From Streptomyces malaysiensis subsp. samsunensis (lineage in GTDB: Bacteria > Actinomycetota > Actinomycetes > Streptomycetales > Streptomycetaceae): a stretch of DNA of 64,000 bases. The first letter of the stretch is position 1. Every line of letters begins with the position of its first letter. Positions 1 to 8,036 of the stretch are shown piece by piece. The translations under genes and the position numbers were made by a program. A model generated the notes under the pieces. The model did no database searches, was not told the origin of the DNA, and saw only the letters and a program-made list of their open reading frames with translations. Location: positions 186,001 to 250,000 of the forward strand of contig NZ_JANIIC010000005.1 in the NCBI RefSeq assembly GCF_024519315.1, in the 5' to 3' direction.

Positions 1-132
1 CTTGGCCGGGTGCCAGCCGCACCGGGCGGACAGCTCACGCCCGGTGATCCCGGCGTCCCGCACCAGATGGGCCAGGCGAACGGCGAGAGCTTCGCGGGCG
101 GCCTGGGCGCTGGAGGACGGAGATGCGGGCAT
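1..132 (-). CDS. XRE-family HTH regulator, N-terminal part (runs off left edge)
   Basis: The reverse strand reads in frame from an ATG at 132 to the window edge, giving 44 residues that begin MPASPSSSAQAAREAL and continue through GITGRELSARCGWHPAK. This is the first helix and start of the helix-turn-helix of the XRE regulators that normally carry a C-terminal DUF5753. The ORF lies 18 bp downstream of the DUF6879 gene on the same strand, the pairing usual for these Streptomyces regulatory modules. Only the N-terminus is visible, so the DUF5753 part is inferred from the family and not seen. Confidence 0.75.
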   Translation of the reverse strand, partial: MPASPSSSAQAAREALAVRLAHLVRDAGITGRELSARCGWHPAK

Positions 133-150
133 GGGCTGTCCATTTGCTTT

Positions 151-675
151 TCAGACGGTGTACTTTTCATGCGGGACGGCCCGCCGCCAGACCGCTTCGA
201 AGGCGGTGGCGCACAAAGCGGCGACGTCCGGGTCCTCGGTGTGCTCCTTGCTGGCCCAGTCCCCTTTTCCGGTGAAGTGGTTGAACTGCACGATCCGGCC
301 GTCCAGGAGCCAGAAATCGTTACCGGGCAGGGCCAGGTCACTCGCCCGCCGCCGAGGCAGCCAGCGTACGTCCTCCCCGGCCCGCAGGTTGAGCAAGGTG
401 ATGGCGTGCTCGTAGCGGATGTAATCGGTGACCGGCTCGGAGACGATCCGCGCCCGGCGCACCACCACGCCACGCGCGACCGCGTCGGCCACCAGCGGAA
501 GCCACTTGGGCCAGAACGACTTGGCCGGGTCGGTGTTGGCCACTCCGGTGCGCAGGAAGGCCGCATAGTCCTCGGCCTCGTCACCGACCGCGTACTGATC
601 GCGCATTTCCAGGTGGACAGCGCTGCTCCGGGTGGCCGCGAGCAGGTCAGCGAACGCCCTTGCCTTCAGCGACAT
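151..675 (-). CDS. DUF6879 family protein
   Basis: The 174-residue protein resembles the DUF6879 family, found in actinomycetes next to XRE/DUF5753 regulators. Visible family-like segments are the N-terminal helix (FADLLAATRSSAVHLEMRD), a central YIRYEHAITLLNLRAGEDVRW stretch (quoted in part from about residue 85) and a C-terminal DFWLLDGRIVQFN segment. No enzyme motif is seen and its role is unknown; it is thought to act with the neighbouring XRE protein. Its start overlaps the end of the upstream small gene by 29 bp and its stop lies 18 bp before the XRE start, so the three genes look like one operon. Confidence 0.75.
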   Translation of the reverse strand: MSLKARAFADLLAATRSSAVHLEMRDQYAVGDEAEDYAAFLRTGVANTDPAKSFWPKWLPLVADAVARGVVVRRARIVSEPVTDYIRYEHAITLLNLRAGEDVRWLPRRRASDLALPGNDFWLLDGRIVQFNHFTGKGDWASKEHTEDPDVAALCATAFEAVWRRAVPHEKYTV

Positions 676-910
676 CGCACGCCTCCCTCAAGATCGGCAC
701 CATCCGAGCGGGGATCCTGATGACCCGCTCATGGGCGGGAACCCCCCTCGCGTGCCCGGGCACCCACTGAGTGCTGCCGATCAACTCCATCAGGAGCGCC
801 TCGGCCTCCTCGCCTTGCAGGACGAGGTCGGCGCTCCCTTCCTCCACCCATACCGTCGGTGACCCCTCACCTCCGGTATTCGGGTCCATCCCGACAAACC
901 GTAATGTCAT
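647..910 (-). CDS. Small conserved hypothetical protein of the XRE/DUF6879 module
   Basis: The start was placed at the ATG at 910 (MTLRFVGMDPNTGG), giving 87 residues. A longer frame to 1060 exists, but its extra N-terminus is low-complexity and unlike a protein. The sequence has the pattern of a small Streptomyces protein family often found with XRE regulators: an N-terminal RFVGxDPxTG, then SPTVWVEEGSADLVLQG, then a C-terminal IRIPARMVPILREACD. No catalytic motif is visible. It overlaps the DUF6879 gene, which supports translational coupling. Confidence 0.7.
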   Translation of the reverse strand: MTLRFVGMDPNTGGEGSPTVWVEEGSADLVLQGEEAEALLMELIGSTQWVPGHARGVPAHERVIRIPARMVPILREACDVAEGKGVR

Positions 911-1067
911 GACTGCCTCCGCTGTCGAGTCCATTGCGCCCGGTTGCGCCATGACCGTCCCGCGACCGCCCGGAGCGGTCAATGCCGCCTCCGGCGTCCT
1001 GGCTCCGCCACTGCGTGGCCGCCACGCCCCCGCCCCGTACTCCGTTCCCCCGAATGTCACGTTTACG

Positions 1068-1089
1068 TCACACGACGTTCAGCGTGTGA
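1068..1089. promoter_or_regulatory. Inverted repeat upstream of the FG-GAP gene
   Basis: TCACACG and CGTGTGA form a perfect 7-bp inverted repeat separated by 8 bp. A second overlapping pair (GTGTGA at 1084 and TCACAC about 10 bp on) extends the symmetry. It lies 58 bp before the FG-GAP start and looks like a regulator-binding site. The cognate protein is not identified. Confidence 0.35.
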
Positions 1090-1146
1090 ACTCGCGTGAT
1101 CACACAGGCATCTGACTGCGTGACAGCAATTGAGAGGAGCTCGTAC

Positions 1147-1893
1147 ATGCTTCGGAAGCGCACGCGTTTAATCGCCGTGCCGCTCGCGGCCGCCGCCCTG
1201 ACCTTGACCGTCGCCGGCTACCAGGCCATGGCGACCGAGTCGTCGGACTCGGGCGGAACACACCGGTCCGACCGCGCCACCGGTGCGTCGGCCCCGTGTC
1301 TGGCCGGCGCGACCACGCTGCTCGGAGATCTCGACGGCGACTCCTACCCGGACAAGATCATCAACCCCGGGCACACCGGCACCGAGATGACGGTCCAGTG
1401 GGGCACCGAGAGCGGTTCCTTCGGCCGGAAGATGGCCGTCAAGGATCTGCTCGGCGCCACGTCGGATGAGATCGCGACCGCCGCGGTCGCCGACTTCCAG
1501 AACGACGGCACGCTGGACATGGTCGTCAACATCGTCGAACCGGCCGACGGGGACGACCCCTCGACGGCCCGTGTCGCGGAGTACCGCCCCGGTCCGCTGA
1601 ACCGGACCGATCTGGGGTCCGCCGATTCGCGGCACTCCGACATCGGCGACCACGGCGAGGCCAAGCAGCTCGCCATCGCCCACTACAACGACGACGCCTA
1701 CCCGGACCTCGCGATCCTCAACAACGGGGGCGACGGGCAGATGGACCGGGACGTACGCCTGTCGAAGCCGGGCGGCGGTCTGAACGACTTCGACTACGAG
1801 GCGTTCGAGAAGTACGGCGAAGCCGGGTCGTGGGCCGAGCCGCCCGCCATGCCCGGCGACGGCTGGAAGCAGTTCTACAAGTCCTGCTCATAA
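1147..1893 (+). CDS. Secreted FG-GAP/VCBS-repeat protein
   Basis: The ATG at 1147 follows a GAGAGGAG ribosome site and gives 248 residues. Residues 2-30 form a signal peptide (RKR, hydrophobic AVPLAAAALTLTVAGYQAMA). The mature part has three calcium-loop segments of FG-GAP type: DLDGDSYPD at 61-69, DFQNDGTLD at 116-124 and HYNDDAYPD at 179-187. There are single cysteines near residue 51 and at the C-terminus (KSCS), which may bridge. FG-GAP repeats build beta-propellers used for binding, but three recognisable blades are fewer than a full propeller. No enzymatic domain is seen and its ligand is unknown. Confidence 0.75.
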   Translation: MLRKRTRLIAVPLAAAALTLTVAGYQAMATESSDSGGTHRSDRATGASAPCLAGATTLLGDLDGDSYPDKIINPGHTGTEMTVQWGTESGSFGRKMAVKDLLGATSDEIATAAVADFQNDGTLDMVVNIVEPADGDDPSTARVAEYRPGPLNRTDLGSADSRHSDIGDHGEAKQLAIAHYNDDAYPDLAILNNGGDGQMDRDVRLSKPGGGLNDFDYEAFEKYGEAGSWAEPPAMPGDGWKQFYKSCS

Positions 1894-1945
1894 CGCGCCG
1901 CCGGGCGACGCGGCCGGTCCTTCAGGGCCCCGCCGGCGCCCGGCG

Positions 1946-2761
1946 TCACACGCGCCGTGACACCCGCAGCTCCGTGAGATACCGCTTGGTGACCCGGCCT
2001 CCGTACCGCCCGTCGATCAGCCCGGCGATGCACCCCAGCAGGCCCTCCCTGGCTTCCGGGGGCAGCGCCCGGTGGCCGGAGTAGGTGCGCAGCACGTCCA
2101 GGTACTGCGCCGTGGTGTAGGTCAGATCCCATTCGTGGCGCCGGAGGACGACGGGCCCGAACCGGCCGTCGCGGGCGACCTCGTCGGTGTGATCCGAGGT
2201 GTCCACGTCCGCCGCGGCGGGAAGCCGCAGCCCCGCAGGGGTGGCCGGGTCGAAACGCTCGTAGCAGCCCTGGACCTCGGCGAAGAACTCCTCGGTGCCG
2301 CCCGCCACATGCTGGGTGGCGACGACGGCGAGGGCGCCGCCCGGCCGCAGCGCGTCCGCGGCCTTGACCATGCGCACCGCCGGGTCGATCCAGTGGAACG
2401 CCGTGGCCGCGACGACCGCGTCGAACGGCTCCTTGGGCAGCGGCCAGGTCTCGAAGTCCGCCGTCACGATCTCCACCGCGTCGAACCCGGCCAGGTTGCG
2501 CCGGGCGACGGCGGCCATGTCCGCGCCCAGTTCGACGGCGGTGATCCGGCAACCGCGCTCGGCCAGCGGCAGGGTCGCCTTGCCGGTGCCCGCGCCCACC
2601 TCGAGCACCCGGCAGCCGGGACCGGTACCGGCCACCTCGGCGAGGTCGTCGAACAGCTCCGGTGGATACCCGGGCCTGGCCCGGTCGTACAGCTCCGCGT
2701 CCTCGTCGAAGGTACGGCTCAGTTGGACACGGCGCCTCTCGTCAGGGGTGTCGTCGCGCAT
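1946..2761 (-). CDS. Class I SAM-dependent methyltransferase
   Basis: The 271-residue protein has the Rossmann SAM-binding motif VLEVGAGTGKAT near residues 52-63, an acidic residue at the end of strand 2 (AVELGADM, E77), a following ADFETWPL segment and the post-motif FHWIDP at about 122-127. This is the layout of the ubiE/COQ5-like small-molecule methyltransferases. The substrate cannot be told from sequence. It is convergent with the FG-GAP gene and divergent from the GH18 gene, so it is probably a single-gene transcript. Confidence 0.85.
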   Translation of the reverse strand: MRDDTPDERRRVQLSRTFDEDAELYDRARPGYPPELFDDLAEVAGTGPGCRVLEVGAGTGKATLPLAERGCRITAVELGADMAAVARRNLAGFDAVEIVTADFETWPLPKEPFDAVVAATAFHWIDPAVRMVKAADALRPGGALAVVATQHVAGGTEEFFAEVQGCYERFDPATPAGLRLPAAADVDTSDHTDEVARDGRFGPVVLRRHEWDLTYTTAQYLDVLRTYSGHRALPPEAREGLLGCIAGLIDGRYGGRVTKRYLTELRVSRRV

Positions 2762-2901
2762 GGCAGCACATTAGGCCCGGCGCGGCAGGAGCGGAGCCGC
2801 GGCCGCGTCCACCGGCCGGAGCGTCCAACGGCCCCCGAGTCCGACCAGCCCATTCCGGCCCCCGGGAGCGCGAGTTCGCCCTTTGAAGGCACCTCATTCA
2901 T

Positions 2902-2944
2902 TGGTGCGGACCTATTGACGAGACATGTTCAACTCCCGAAATAT
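2902..2944 (+). promoter_or_regulatory. Promoter of the GH18 gene with a dre-like half-palindrome
   Basis: A TTGACG hexamer at 2915-2920 is followed, 17-18 bp later, by an AT-rich GAAATAT at 2938-2944, which is unusual in this GC-rich context. TGGTGCGGACCT at 2902-2913 abuts the -35. It keeps the TGGT...ACC arms of the DasR operator/chitinase direct repeat (consensus about TGGTCTAGACCA) but with a different core. Promoter likely; DasR binding is an inference. Confidence 0.4.
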
Positions 2945-3069
2945 ATGGGGCCGAGAGTCCGGCCGTGACCTTCCGGCCGGAACCGCATGTCGCGGGCCGC
3001 GGCGGCGCCTGTCCGCCGGACATGCCCACTGCCGGGGTCCGTCCGCGTGGCAGGAAGGTATCCCCCCAC

Positions 3070-4110
3070 ATGAACCACCGCGAAGATTTCTCCGTTCAGG
3101 ACCGCGCACACCGCCGCCGTCGGCGGCGCATCGCGCCGGCCCTGGCCGTCGTGGCCGCGGCCGCGAGCACGACCGCGGCCGCCTGGGCCGACAACTCCGG
3201 ACCATCGGGCCGGGACGGCGCCGAGGCGTCCGCCGCACCCGCCGCCGTGGCGCCGTACCTGTACAACGGGTGGGGCGATCCGCCGGACCCGGGCGAGGTC
3301 ATGGACGCCACCGGCGTCAGCTGGTTCACCCTCGCCTTCGTCCTCGACGCGGGCGGCTGCGACCCGCAGTGGGACGGCGGGCGCCCGCTGACCGGCGGAC
3401 AGGACGAGCAGACCGTGAAGGCCGTACGGGCCAAGGGCGGCGATGTCGTACCGTCCTTCGGCGGTGCCAGTGGCGCCAAGCTGGAGCAGTCGTGTGGCGA
3501 CGCCAAGGCCCTCGCCGGTGCCTATCAGAAGGTCATCGACGCCTACGGTCTCAAGGCCATCGACATCGACATCGAGGGCGACGCCTACGACGACCCGGCC
3601 GTCCAGCAGAAGACGATCGACGCCCTGAAGCAGGTGAAGGGCGACAACCCGGGGCTGCTCACCTACGTCACCTTCCCCAGCGGTCAGAACGGCCCCGACG
3701 ACGGCATGATCCGCCGGGCCGCCGAATCGGACTTCGAGGCCGACAGCTGGACCATCATGCCGTTCGACTTCGGCGGCGAGGGCCAGAACATGGGCGAGCT
3801 GACCAAGCAGGCCACCGACGGGCTGAAGGACGCCGTCAAGGGCGCCTACGGCTACAGCGACGAGGACGCCTACCGGCACAGCGGCCTGTCCTCGATGAAC
3901 GGCATCACGGACGTCAAGGAGACCGTCTCCACCGACGACTTCGAGACGATCCTGGACTACGCCTCCCAGCACCACCTGTCGCGGCTCTCCTTCTGGTCCG
4001 TCAACCGCGACCGCCCCTGCCCGGGCGACTACCCGAACGACGACACCTGCTCCGGAGTCGCCCAGGAGCCCTGGCAGTTCACCGGAATATTCGCCCGGTA
4101 CCAGGGCTGA
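3070..4110 (+). CDS. Secreted GH18 chitinase-like glycoside hydrolase
   Basis: The ATG at 3070 is preceded by AGGAAGG and gives 346 residues; a longer frame from 2965 lacks a ribosome site. Arginine-rich residues 12-20 and a hydrophobic Ala stretch (about 21-40) form a Tat/Sec-like signal. The GH18 barrel is shown by VVPSFGGASG (SxGG, 126-135) and by the catalytic DxDxE in AIDIDIEGD (D165, D167, E169 acid/base). The architecture is one short domain without a carbohydrate-binding module, like the compact bacterial chitinase-like proteins. It is followed after 13 bp by a secreted beta-helix protein, so the two are probably co-transcribed polysaccharide-degradation genes. Confidence 0.85.
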   Translation: MNHREDFSVQDRAHRRRRRRIAPALAVVAAAASTTAAAWADNSGPSGRDGAEASAAPAAVAPYLYNGWGDPPDPGEVMDATGVSWFTLAFVLDAGGCDPQWDGGRPLTGGQDEQTVKAVRAKGGDVVPSFGGASGAKLEQSCGDAKALAGAYQKVIDAYGLKAIDIDIEGDAYDDPAVQQKTIDALKQVKGDNPGLLTYVTFPSGQNGPDDGMIRRAAESDFEADSWTIMPFDFGGEGQNMGELTKQATDGLKDAVKGAYGYSDEDAYRHSGLSSMNGITDVKETVSTDDFETILDYASQHHLSRLSFWSVNRDRPCPGDYPNDDTCSGVAQEPWQFTGIFARYQG

Positions 4111-4123
4111 GGGAGACACCACC

Positions 4124-5890
4124 ATGAGCAACGACACCACCGAGCGCGGCCATCGGGGACGCCGCCGCGCCGCCCGCGCCGCCGCCGCGTTCGCCGTGCT
4201 GGCCGGTGCCGTCGCGGCGGCGCTGACCGTGCCGTCGGCACACGGCGCGGACGCGGAACCGGATCTGGGCCCCAATGTGCAGATCTTCGACCCGTCGATG
4301 TCCGCGCAGGAGATCCAGTCCAAGCTGGACTCGGTCTTCGGCAAGCAGGAGACCAACCAGTTCGGCCAGGACCGGCACGCCCTGCTGTTCAAGCCCGGCT
4401 CCTACGACGTCAGCGCCAACGTCGGCTTCTACACACAGGTGGCGGGCCTGGGCCTGTCGCCCGACGACACCACCATCAACGGCGCGGTGCACGCCGAGGC
4501 CGACTGGTTCGACGGCAACGCGACGCAGAACTTCTGGCGCGACGCGGAGAACCTCGCCGTCAACCCCGATGACGGCGCGGACCGCTGGGCCGTGTCGCAG
4601 GCCGCCCCGTACCGCCGGATGCATCTGAAGGGCGACCTCCAGCTGGACGACGGCGGCTGGTCCAGCGGCGGTCTGCTGGCCGACACCAAGGTCGACGGGC
4701 AGGTGCGGTCCGGATCGCAGCAGCAGTGGCTCTCCCGCAACACCGAATGGGGCAGCTGGACCGGCTCCAACTGGAACATGATGTTCGTGGGCGCGCAGAA
4801 CCCCCCGGCGGGGGACTTCCCCAACCCGCCGTACACCCGGGTCGACAAGACACCCGTCTCCCGTGAGAAGCCGTTCCTGTACGTCGACGACGAGGGCGCC
4901 TACAAGGTGTTCGTGCCGGAGGTGCGCAAGGACTCCACGGGCACATCGTGGTCCTCCGGTACGCCGAAGGGCACCTCGATCCCGCTGGACGACTTCTTCA
5001 TCGTCAAGCCGGGTGCCACCGCCGATGAGATGAACGCGGCGCTGGAGGCGGGCAAGCATCTGCTCGTCACCCCGGGCGTCCACCACCTCGACGCGCCGCT
5101 GAAGGTGACCAAGCCCGACACCGTCGTGCTGGGCCTGGGGCTGGCCACGCTGATTCCCGACAACGGGGTCACGGCGATGGACGTGGCCGACGTCGACGGC
5201 GTCAAGCTCGCGGGGCTGCTCATCGACGCGGGCACCGAGAACTCCAAGACGCTGATGGAGCTCGGCCCCGAGGACTCGTCCGCCAACCACAGCGACAACC
5301 CCACCTCGCTGCACGATGTGTTCTTCCGGGTCGGCGGCGCGGGTGTGGGCAAGGCGTCCACGAGCCTGGTGGTCAACAGCTCGGATGTGATCGGCGACCA
5401 CACCTGGATCTGGCGCGCCGACCACGGTGACGGCGTCGGCTGGGACAGCAACACGGCCGACCAGGGGCTCGTCGTCAACGGCGACGACGTGACCATGTAC
5501 GGCCTGTTCGTCGAGCACTACCAGAAGCACCAGACGACCTGGAACGGCGAGGGCGGCCGTACGTACTTCTACCAGAACGAGATGCCCTACGACCCGCCGG
5601 ACCAGGACGCCTGGATGAACGGCTCCACCAAGGGATACGCCGCCTACAAGGTGGCCGACTCGGTCAAGAGCCATGAGGCGTGGGGCCTGGGCAGCTACTG
5701 CTTCTTCAACGCCGACAAGTCCGTGACCGCGGAGCACGCCTTCGAGGTTCCGCAGAGCCCGGATGTGAGGTTCCACGACCTGGTCACCGTCTCGCTCGGC
5801 GGCACCGGCACCATCAACCACGTCATCAATGACACGGGAGGCCCCTCGGATGCCAACAGCAACGTCGCGAACGTGACCGACTATCCCTGA
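4124..5890 (+). CDS. Secreted parallel beta-helix protein, putative polysaccharide-active enzyme
   Basis: The 588-residue protein starts 13 bp after the GH18 stop. Residues 8-41 form a signal peptide (RGHRGRRRAARAAAAF, ending near AHGA). The mature protein is rich in short strands and turns typical of right-handed beta-helices, for example DTVVLGLGLATLIPDNG, DVADVDGVKLAGLLIDAG and LVVNGDDVTMYGLFVEHYQ. It belongs to a large Streptomyces secreted family often labelled adenylyl cyclase or coagulation factor 5/8 protein, names that do not fit what is seen. Carbohydrate hydrolase or lyase activity is inferred from the fold and the GH18 partner; catalytic residues could not be assigned. A strong terminator follows. 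Confidence 0.65.
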   Translation: MSNDTTERGHRGRRRAARAAAAFAVLAGAVAAALTVPSAHGADAEPDLGPNVQIFDPSMSAQEIQSKLDSVFGKQETNQFGQDRHALLFKPGSYDVSANVGFYTQVAGLGLSPDDTTINGAVHAEADWFDGNATQNFWRDAENLAVNPDDGADRWAVSQAAPYRRMHLKGDLQLDDGGWSSGGLLADTKVDGQVRSGSQQQWLSRNTEWGSWTGSNWNMMFVGAQNPPAGDFPNPPYTRVDKTPVSREKPFLYVDDEGAYKVFVPEVRKDSTGTSWSSGTPKGTSIPLDDFFIVKPGATADEMNAALEAGKHLLVTPGVHHLDAPLKVTKPDTVVLGLGLATLIPDNGVTAMDVADVDGVKLAGLLIDAGTENSKTLMELGPEDSSANHSDNPTSLHDVFFRVGGAGVGKASTSLVVNSSDVIGDHTWIWRADHGDGVGWDSNTADQGLVVNGDDVTMYGLFVEHYQKHQTTWNGEGGRTYFYQNEMPYDPPDQDAWMNGSTKGYAAYKVADSVKSHEAWGLGSYCFFNADKSVTAEHAFEVPQSPDVRFHDLVTVSLGGTGTINHVINDTGGPSDANSNVANVTDYP

Positions 5891-5921
5891 TCCTCCCGGC
5901 TGACCGGCCCGCTCCGGCAAA

Positions 5922-5964
5922 CCGCCTGTGGGGCGCGAGCACCTCGCCCGCGCCCCACAGGCGG
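5922..5964 (+). terminator. Strong hairpin terminator after the GH18/beta-helix operon
   Basis: CCGCCTGTGGGGCGCG at 5922-5937 and its exact reverse complement at 5949-5964 form a 16-bp perfect stem with an 11-nt loop, 31 bp after the stop codon. There is no U-tract, as is common in streptomycetes. Confidence 0.8.
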
Positions 5965-5967
5965 CTG

Positions 5968-6554
5968 ATGTACCCGCACCGCATCTCGTTGTCGGATGCC
6001 CCACTCGCTCGCTCGTGCTTCGACCCGGCCTCGGGCGCGCCCCTCGGTCCGGCCACCGTGCAGGGCTACAGCCCCGCCTCCTGCTGGTCACGCGGCAGGC
6101 ATGGGGGATCTACGGATTCACCACGACCTACCGCCGCACCGGCCACCGCGAATTCCTCACCACCGCCCGGAAACTCGCCGACTTCGCCCTGGGCGCGCTC
6201 ACCCCGGACAACGTCCCGGTGTGGGACTACCTCGCCCCGCAGGCGCCCAACGACATCAAGGACGCCTCGGCGGGCGCGATCATGGCCTGTGGCCTGCTGG
6301 ACCTGTCCGAGGCCACCGGCGAGCCCCGCTACCGCGAGGCGGCCCTGCGGCTGCTGAACGCGCTGTCCCAGACCTGCCTCACCACGAAGTCGACCCGCGC
6401 CGAAGCGGTCGTGGCCCGCTGCACCCGCAACCGCCCCAGCGGGGACGGCGTCGAGATCTCGCTCCCCTACGCCGACTACTACCTGCTCGAAGGCATCCTG
6501 CGGGTGCTGCGCCCCGACGACATCGACCGCGCCATCGACCTCTCCACGGTCTGA
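5968..6554 (+). pseudogene. GH88 unsaturated glucuronyl hydrolase remnant (5' truncated, frameshifted)
   Basis: Two frames together give the C-terminal half of a GH88 enzyme. Frame one contains FDPASGAPLGPATVQGY and SCWSRG. After about position 6102 the reading must shift to give QAWGIYGFTTTYRRTG, then KLADFALGAL, PVWDYLAPQAPNDIKDAS and PYADYYLLEGILRVL. A single missing base after the SCWSRG codons explains the break. The N-terminal half of the alpha/alpha-barrel, including the family's catalytic aspartates, is absent. The remnant begins just beyond the terminator of the preceding operon, so it is unlikely to be expressed. The intact ancestor would have cleaved unsaturated uronate oligosaccharides. 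Confidence 0.8.
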
Positions 6555-6585
6555 CCCCGCGCCCTCGCCGCCCAGCCGCCGGTGT

Positions 6586-7797
6586 TCAGGTCAGCAGCAG
6601 TGACCTGGGCTGCGCGGACAGTGCCTGGTCGAGGACCAGGGACGCCGCCCCGACCGCGGCCACGTTCTCGCCGAGCGTGGTGGAGACGACCGCGGTCGGG
6701 TGGGTCGCCCTGACGAAGGGGGACCGGGCGACCATGGGCTCGATCGTGGTGAGGAGGCGGTCGGCGAGCAGCTGCCAGATGGGTCCGCCGAAGACCACGG
6801 TGTCGACGTCCAGGAGGGTGGCCGCGGCGCACACACCGCGGCCGATCCGCAGTGCCAGACGCTCGATGATGCCGTCCGCCTGCGCCTCTCCCCCGGCGGC
6901 GAGCTCCGCGAGGCGCTTCAGGCCGCGCTGGGCGTCGGCCGGGTCGAGGACGGTGTACTCGGCGCCGAGCACGCCCAGCGCGATGGCCTCGTCGACCAGG
7001 GTGCGGGTGGAGCACCCGGCGCCGAGCCCGCCGACCTCGCCCGCGTTCCCGGAGACGCCGCGCAGCACGGTGTCCTCCACGACCAGGCCCATCCCGGAAC
7101 CGGTGCCGAGGTAGAAGAAGAGCAGGTTGCGGCTGTCGGTGGCGGCCCCGGCCCAGCGCTCGGCGACGACGGCCGCGGTGACGTCCTTGTCGAGCAGGGC
7201 CGGGAGTCCGGTGGCCTCGCTGAGCCGTTCGCGCAGCGGGTAGCGGCCCCAGCCGGGCAGCTCGGGCGGGTCCATGACCCAGCCGACGGACGCGTCGATG
7301 GGGCCGGGGGCGGCGATCCCCAGGCCCAGGACGCGGCCGCTGTCGATGCCCGCCTCCGCGATGAGCGCGCTCACCGAGGCCGCCATGTCCGCGGTGATCC
7401 CGTCCGTGTCCCCGCCGCTCGGGGTCCGCTGGCTGCGCTGGGCCACGACCGTGCCGAGCAGGTCCACCAGGACGCAGGTGATGACGGCCGGGTCGAGATG
7501 GACCCCGACCGCGTAACGCGACGTGGGAACGATCTCGAGCAGGGTCCGGGGCTTTCCGCTGCCCGTGTTGTGCTTGCCCGACTCCCGGGCCACTCCCCGG
7601 TCGAGCAGCCTGCGCGTGATGTTGGAGACGGTCTGCGCGGACAGGCCGGTGGCCTGCGCCAGCTCCACCCGGCTCAGCCCCGCGGGGTGCCGGCGGATGG
7701 CGTCGAGAACCACGGACTCGTTGAAGTCGCCCATCCGCGGCAGATTGGTGCCGCGCCGGATCGTGCGCTTCGCGGTCCGCACCGTGTCGGTCGTCAA
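6586..7797 (-). CDS. ROK-family transcriptional regulator
   Basis: I prefer the TTG at 7797, behind GGGAGAG, giving 403 residues (MTTDTVRTAKRT); an ATG at 7860 would add 21 poorly supported residues. An N-terminal winged helix-turn-helix (about 36-68: AGLSRVELAQATGLSAQTVSNI) precedes a ROK sugar-kinase-like domain (VGVHLDPAVITCVLVD, GLGIAAPGPID, FFYLGTGSGMGLV). The usual ROK zinc motif CxCGxxGC is missing; the region reads GGLGAGCSTRTL. It probably senses a sugar and controls the minus-strand mannosidase operon whose last gene ends 240 bp upstream of it. Confidence 0.85.
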   Translation of the reverse strand: MTTDTVRTAKRTIRRGTNLPRMGDFNESVVLDAIRRHPAGLSRVELAQATGLSAQTVSNITRRLLDRGVARESGKHNTGSGKPRTLLEIVPTSRYAVGVHLDPAVITCVLVDLLGTVVAQRSQRTPSGGDTDGITADMAASVSALIAEAGIDSGRVLGLGIAAPGPIDASVGWVMDPPELPGWGRYPLRERLSEATGLPALLDKDVTAAVVAERWAGAATDSRNLLFFYLGTGSGMGLVVEDTVLRGVSGNAGEVGGLGAGCSTRTLVDEAIALGVLGAEYTVLDPADAQRGLKRLAELAAGGEAQADGIIERLALRIGRGVCAAATLLDVDTVVFGGPIWQLLADRLLTTIEPMVARSPFVRATHPTAVVSTTLGENVAAVGAASLVLDQALSAQPRSLLLT

Positions 7798-8036
7798 ACT
7801 GGCTCTCCCGCAATCGATGGGGCAGGGTACGCCGCCGGTCCGGCCCGGTGCCATGAGCACCCGGGCCGAACCGCGTCGCCTGCCTGCCCGCTCAGGCTAC
7901 TTGGCACCGCTTCCGGCGGGACGAAGCCGCAGGGCCCGTGAAGTGTTGTCATGGGTGCGGCCCTTTCACCGGAGGCGGTCGTCGTCGGCCGTCCCGGGGT
8001 TGGGAAGGTGGTGGTCCGCCGTGCCTGCCGTGTCCC

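Noticed and set aside
2929..4392. Minus-strand frames of 487 and 670 codons over the GH18 and beta-helix genes (2929-6091)
   Set aside because: Antisense shadows of genes with signal peptides, catalytic motifs and ribosome sites; no family features in the antisense products.
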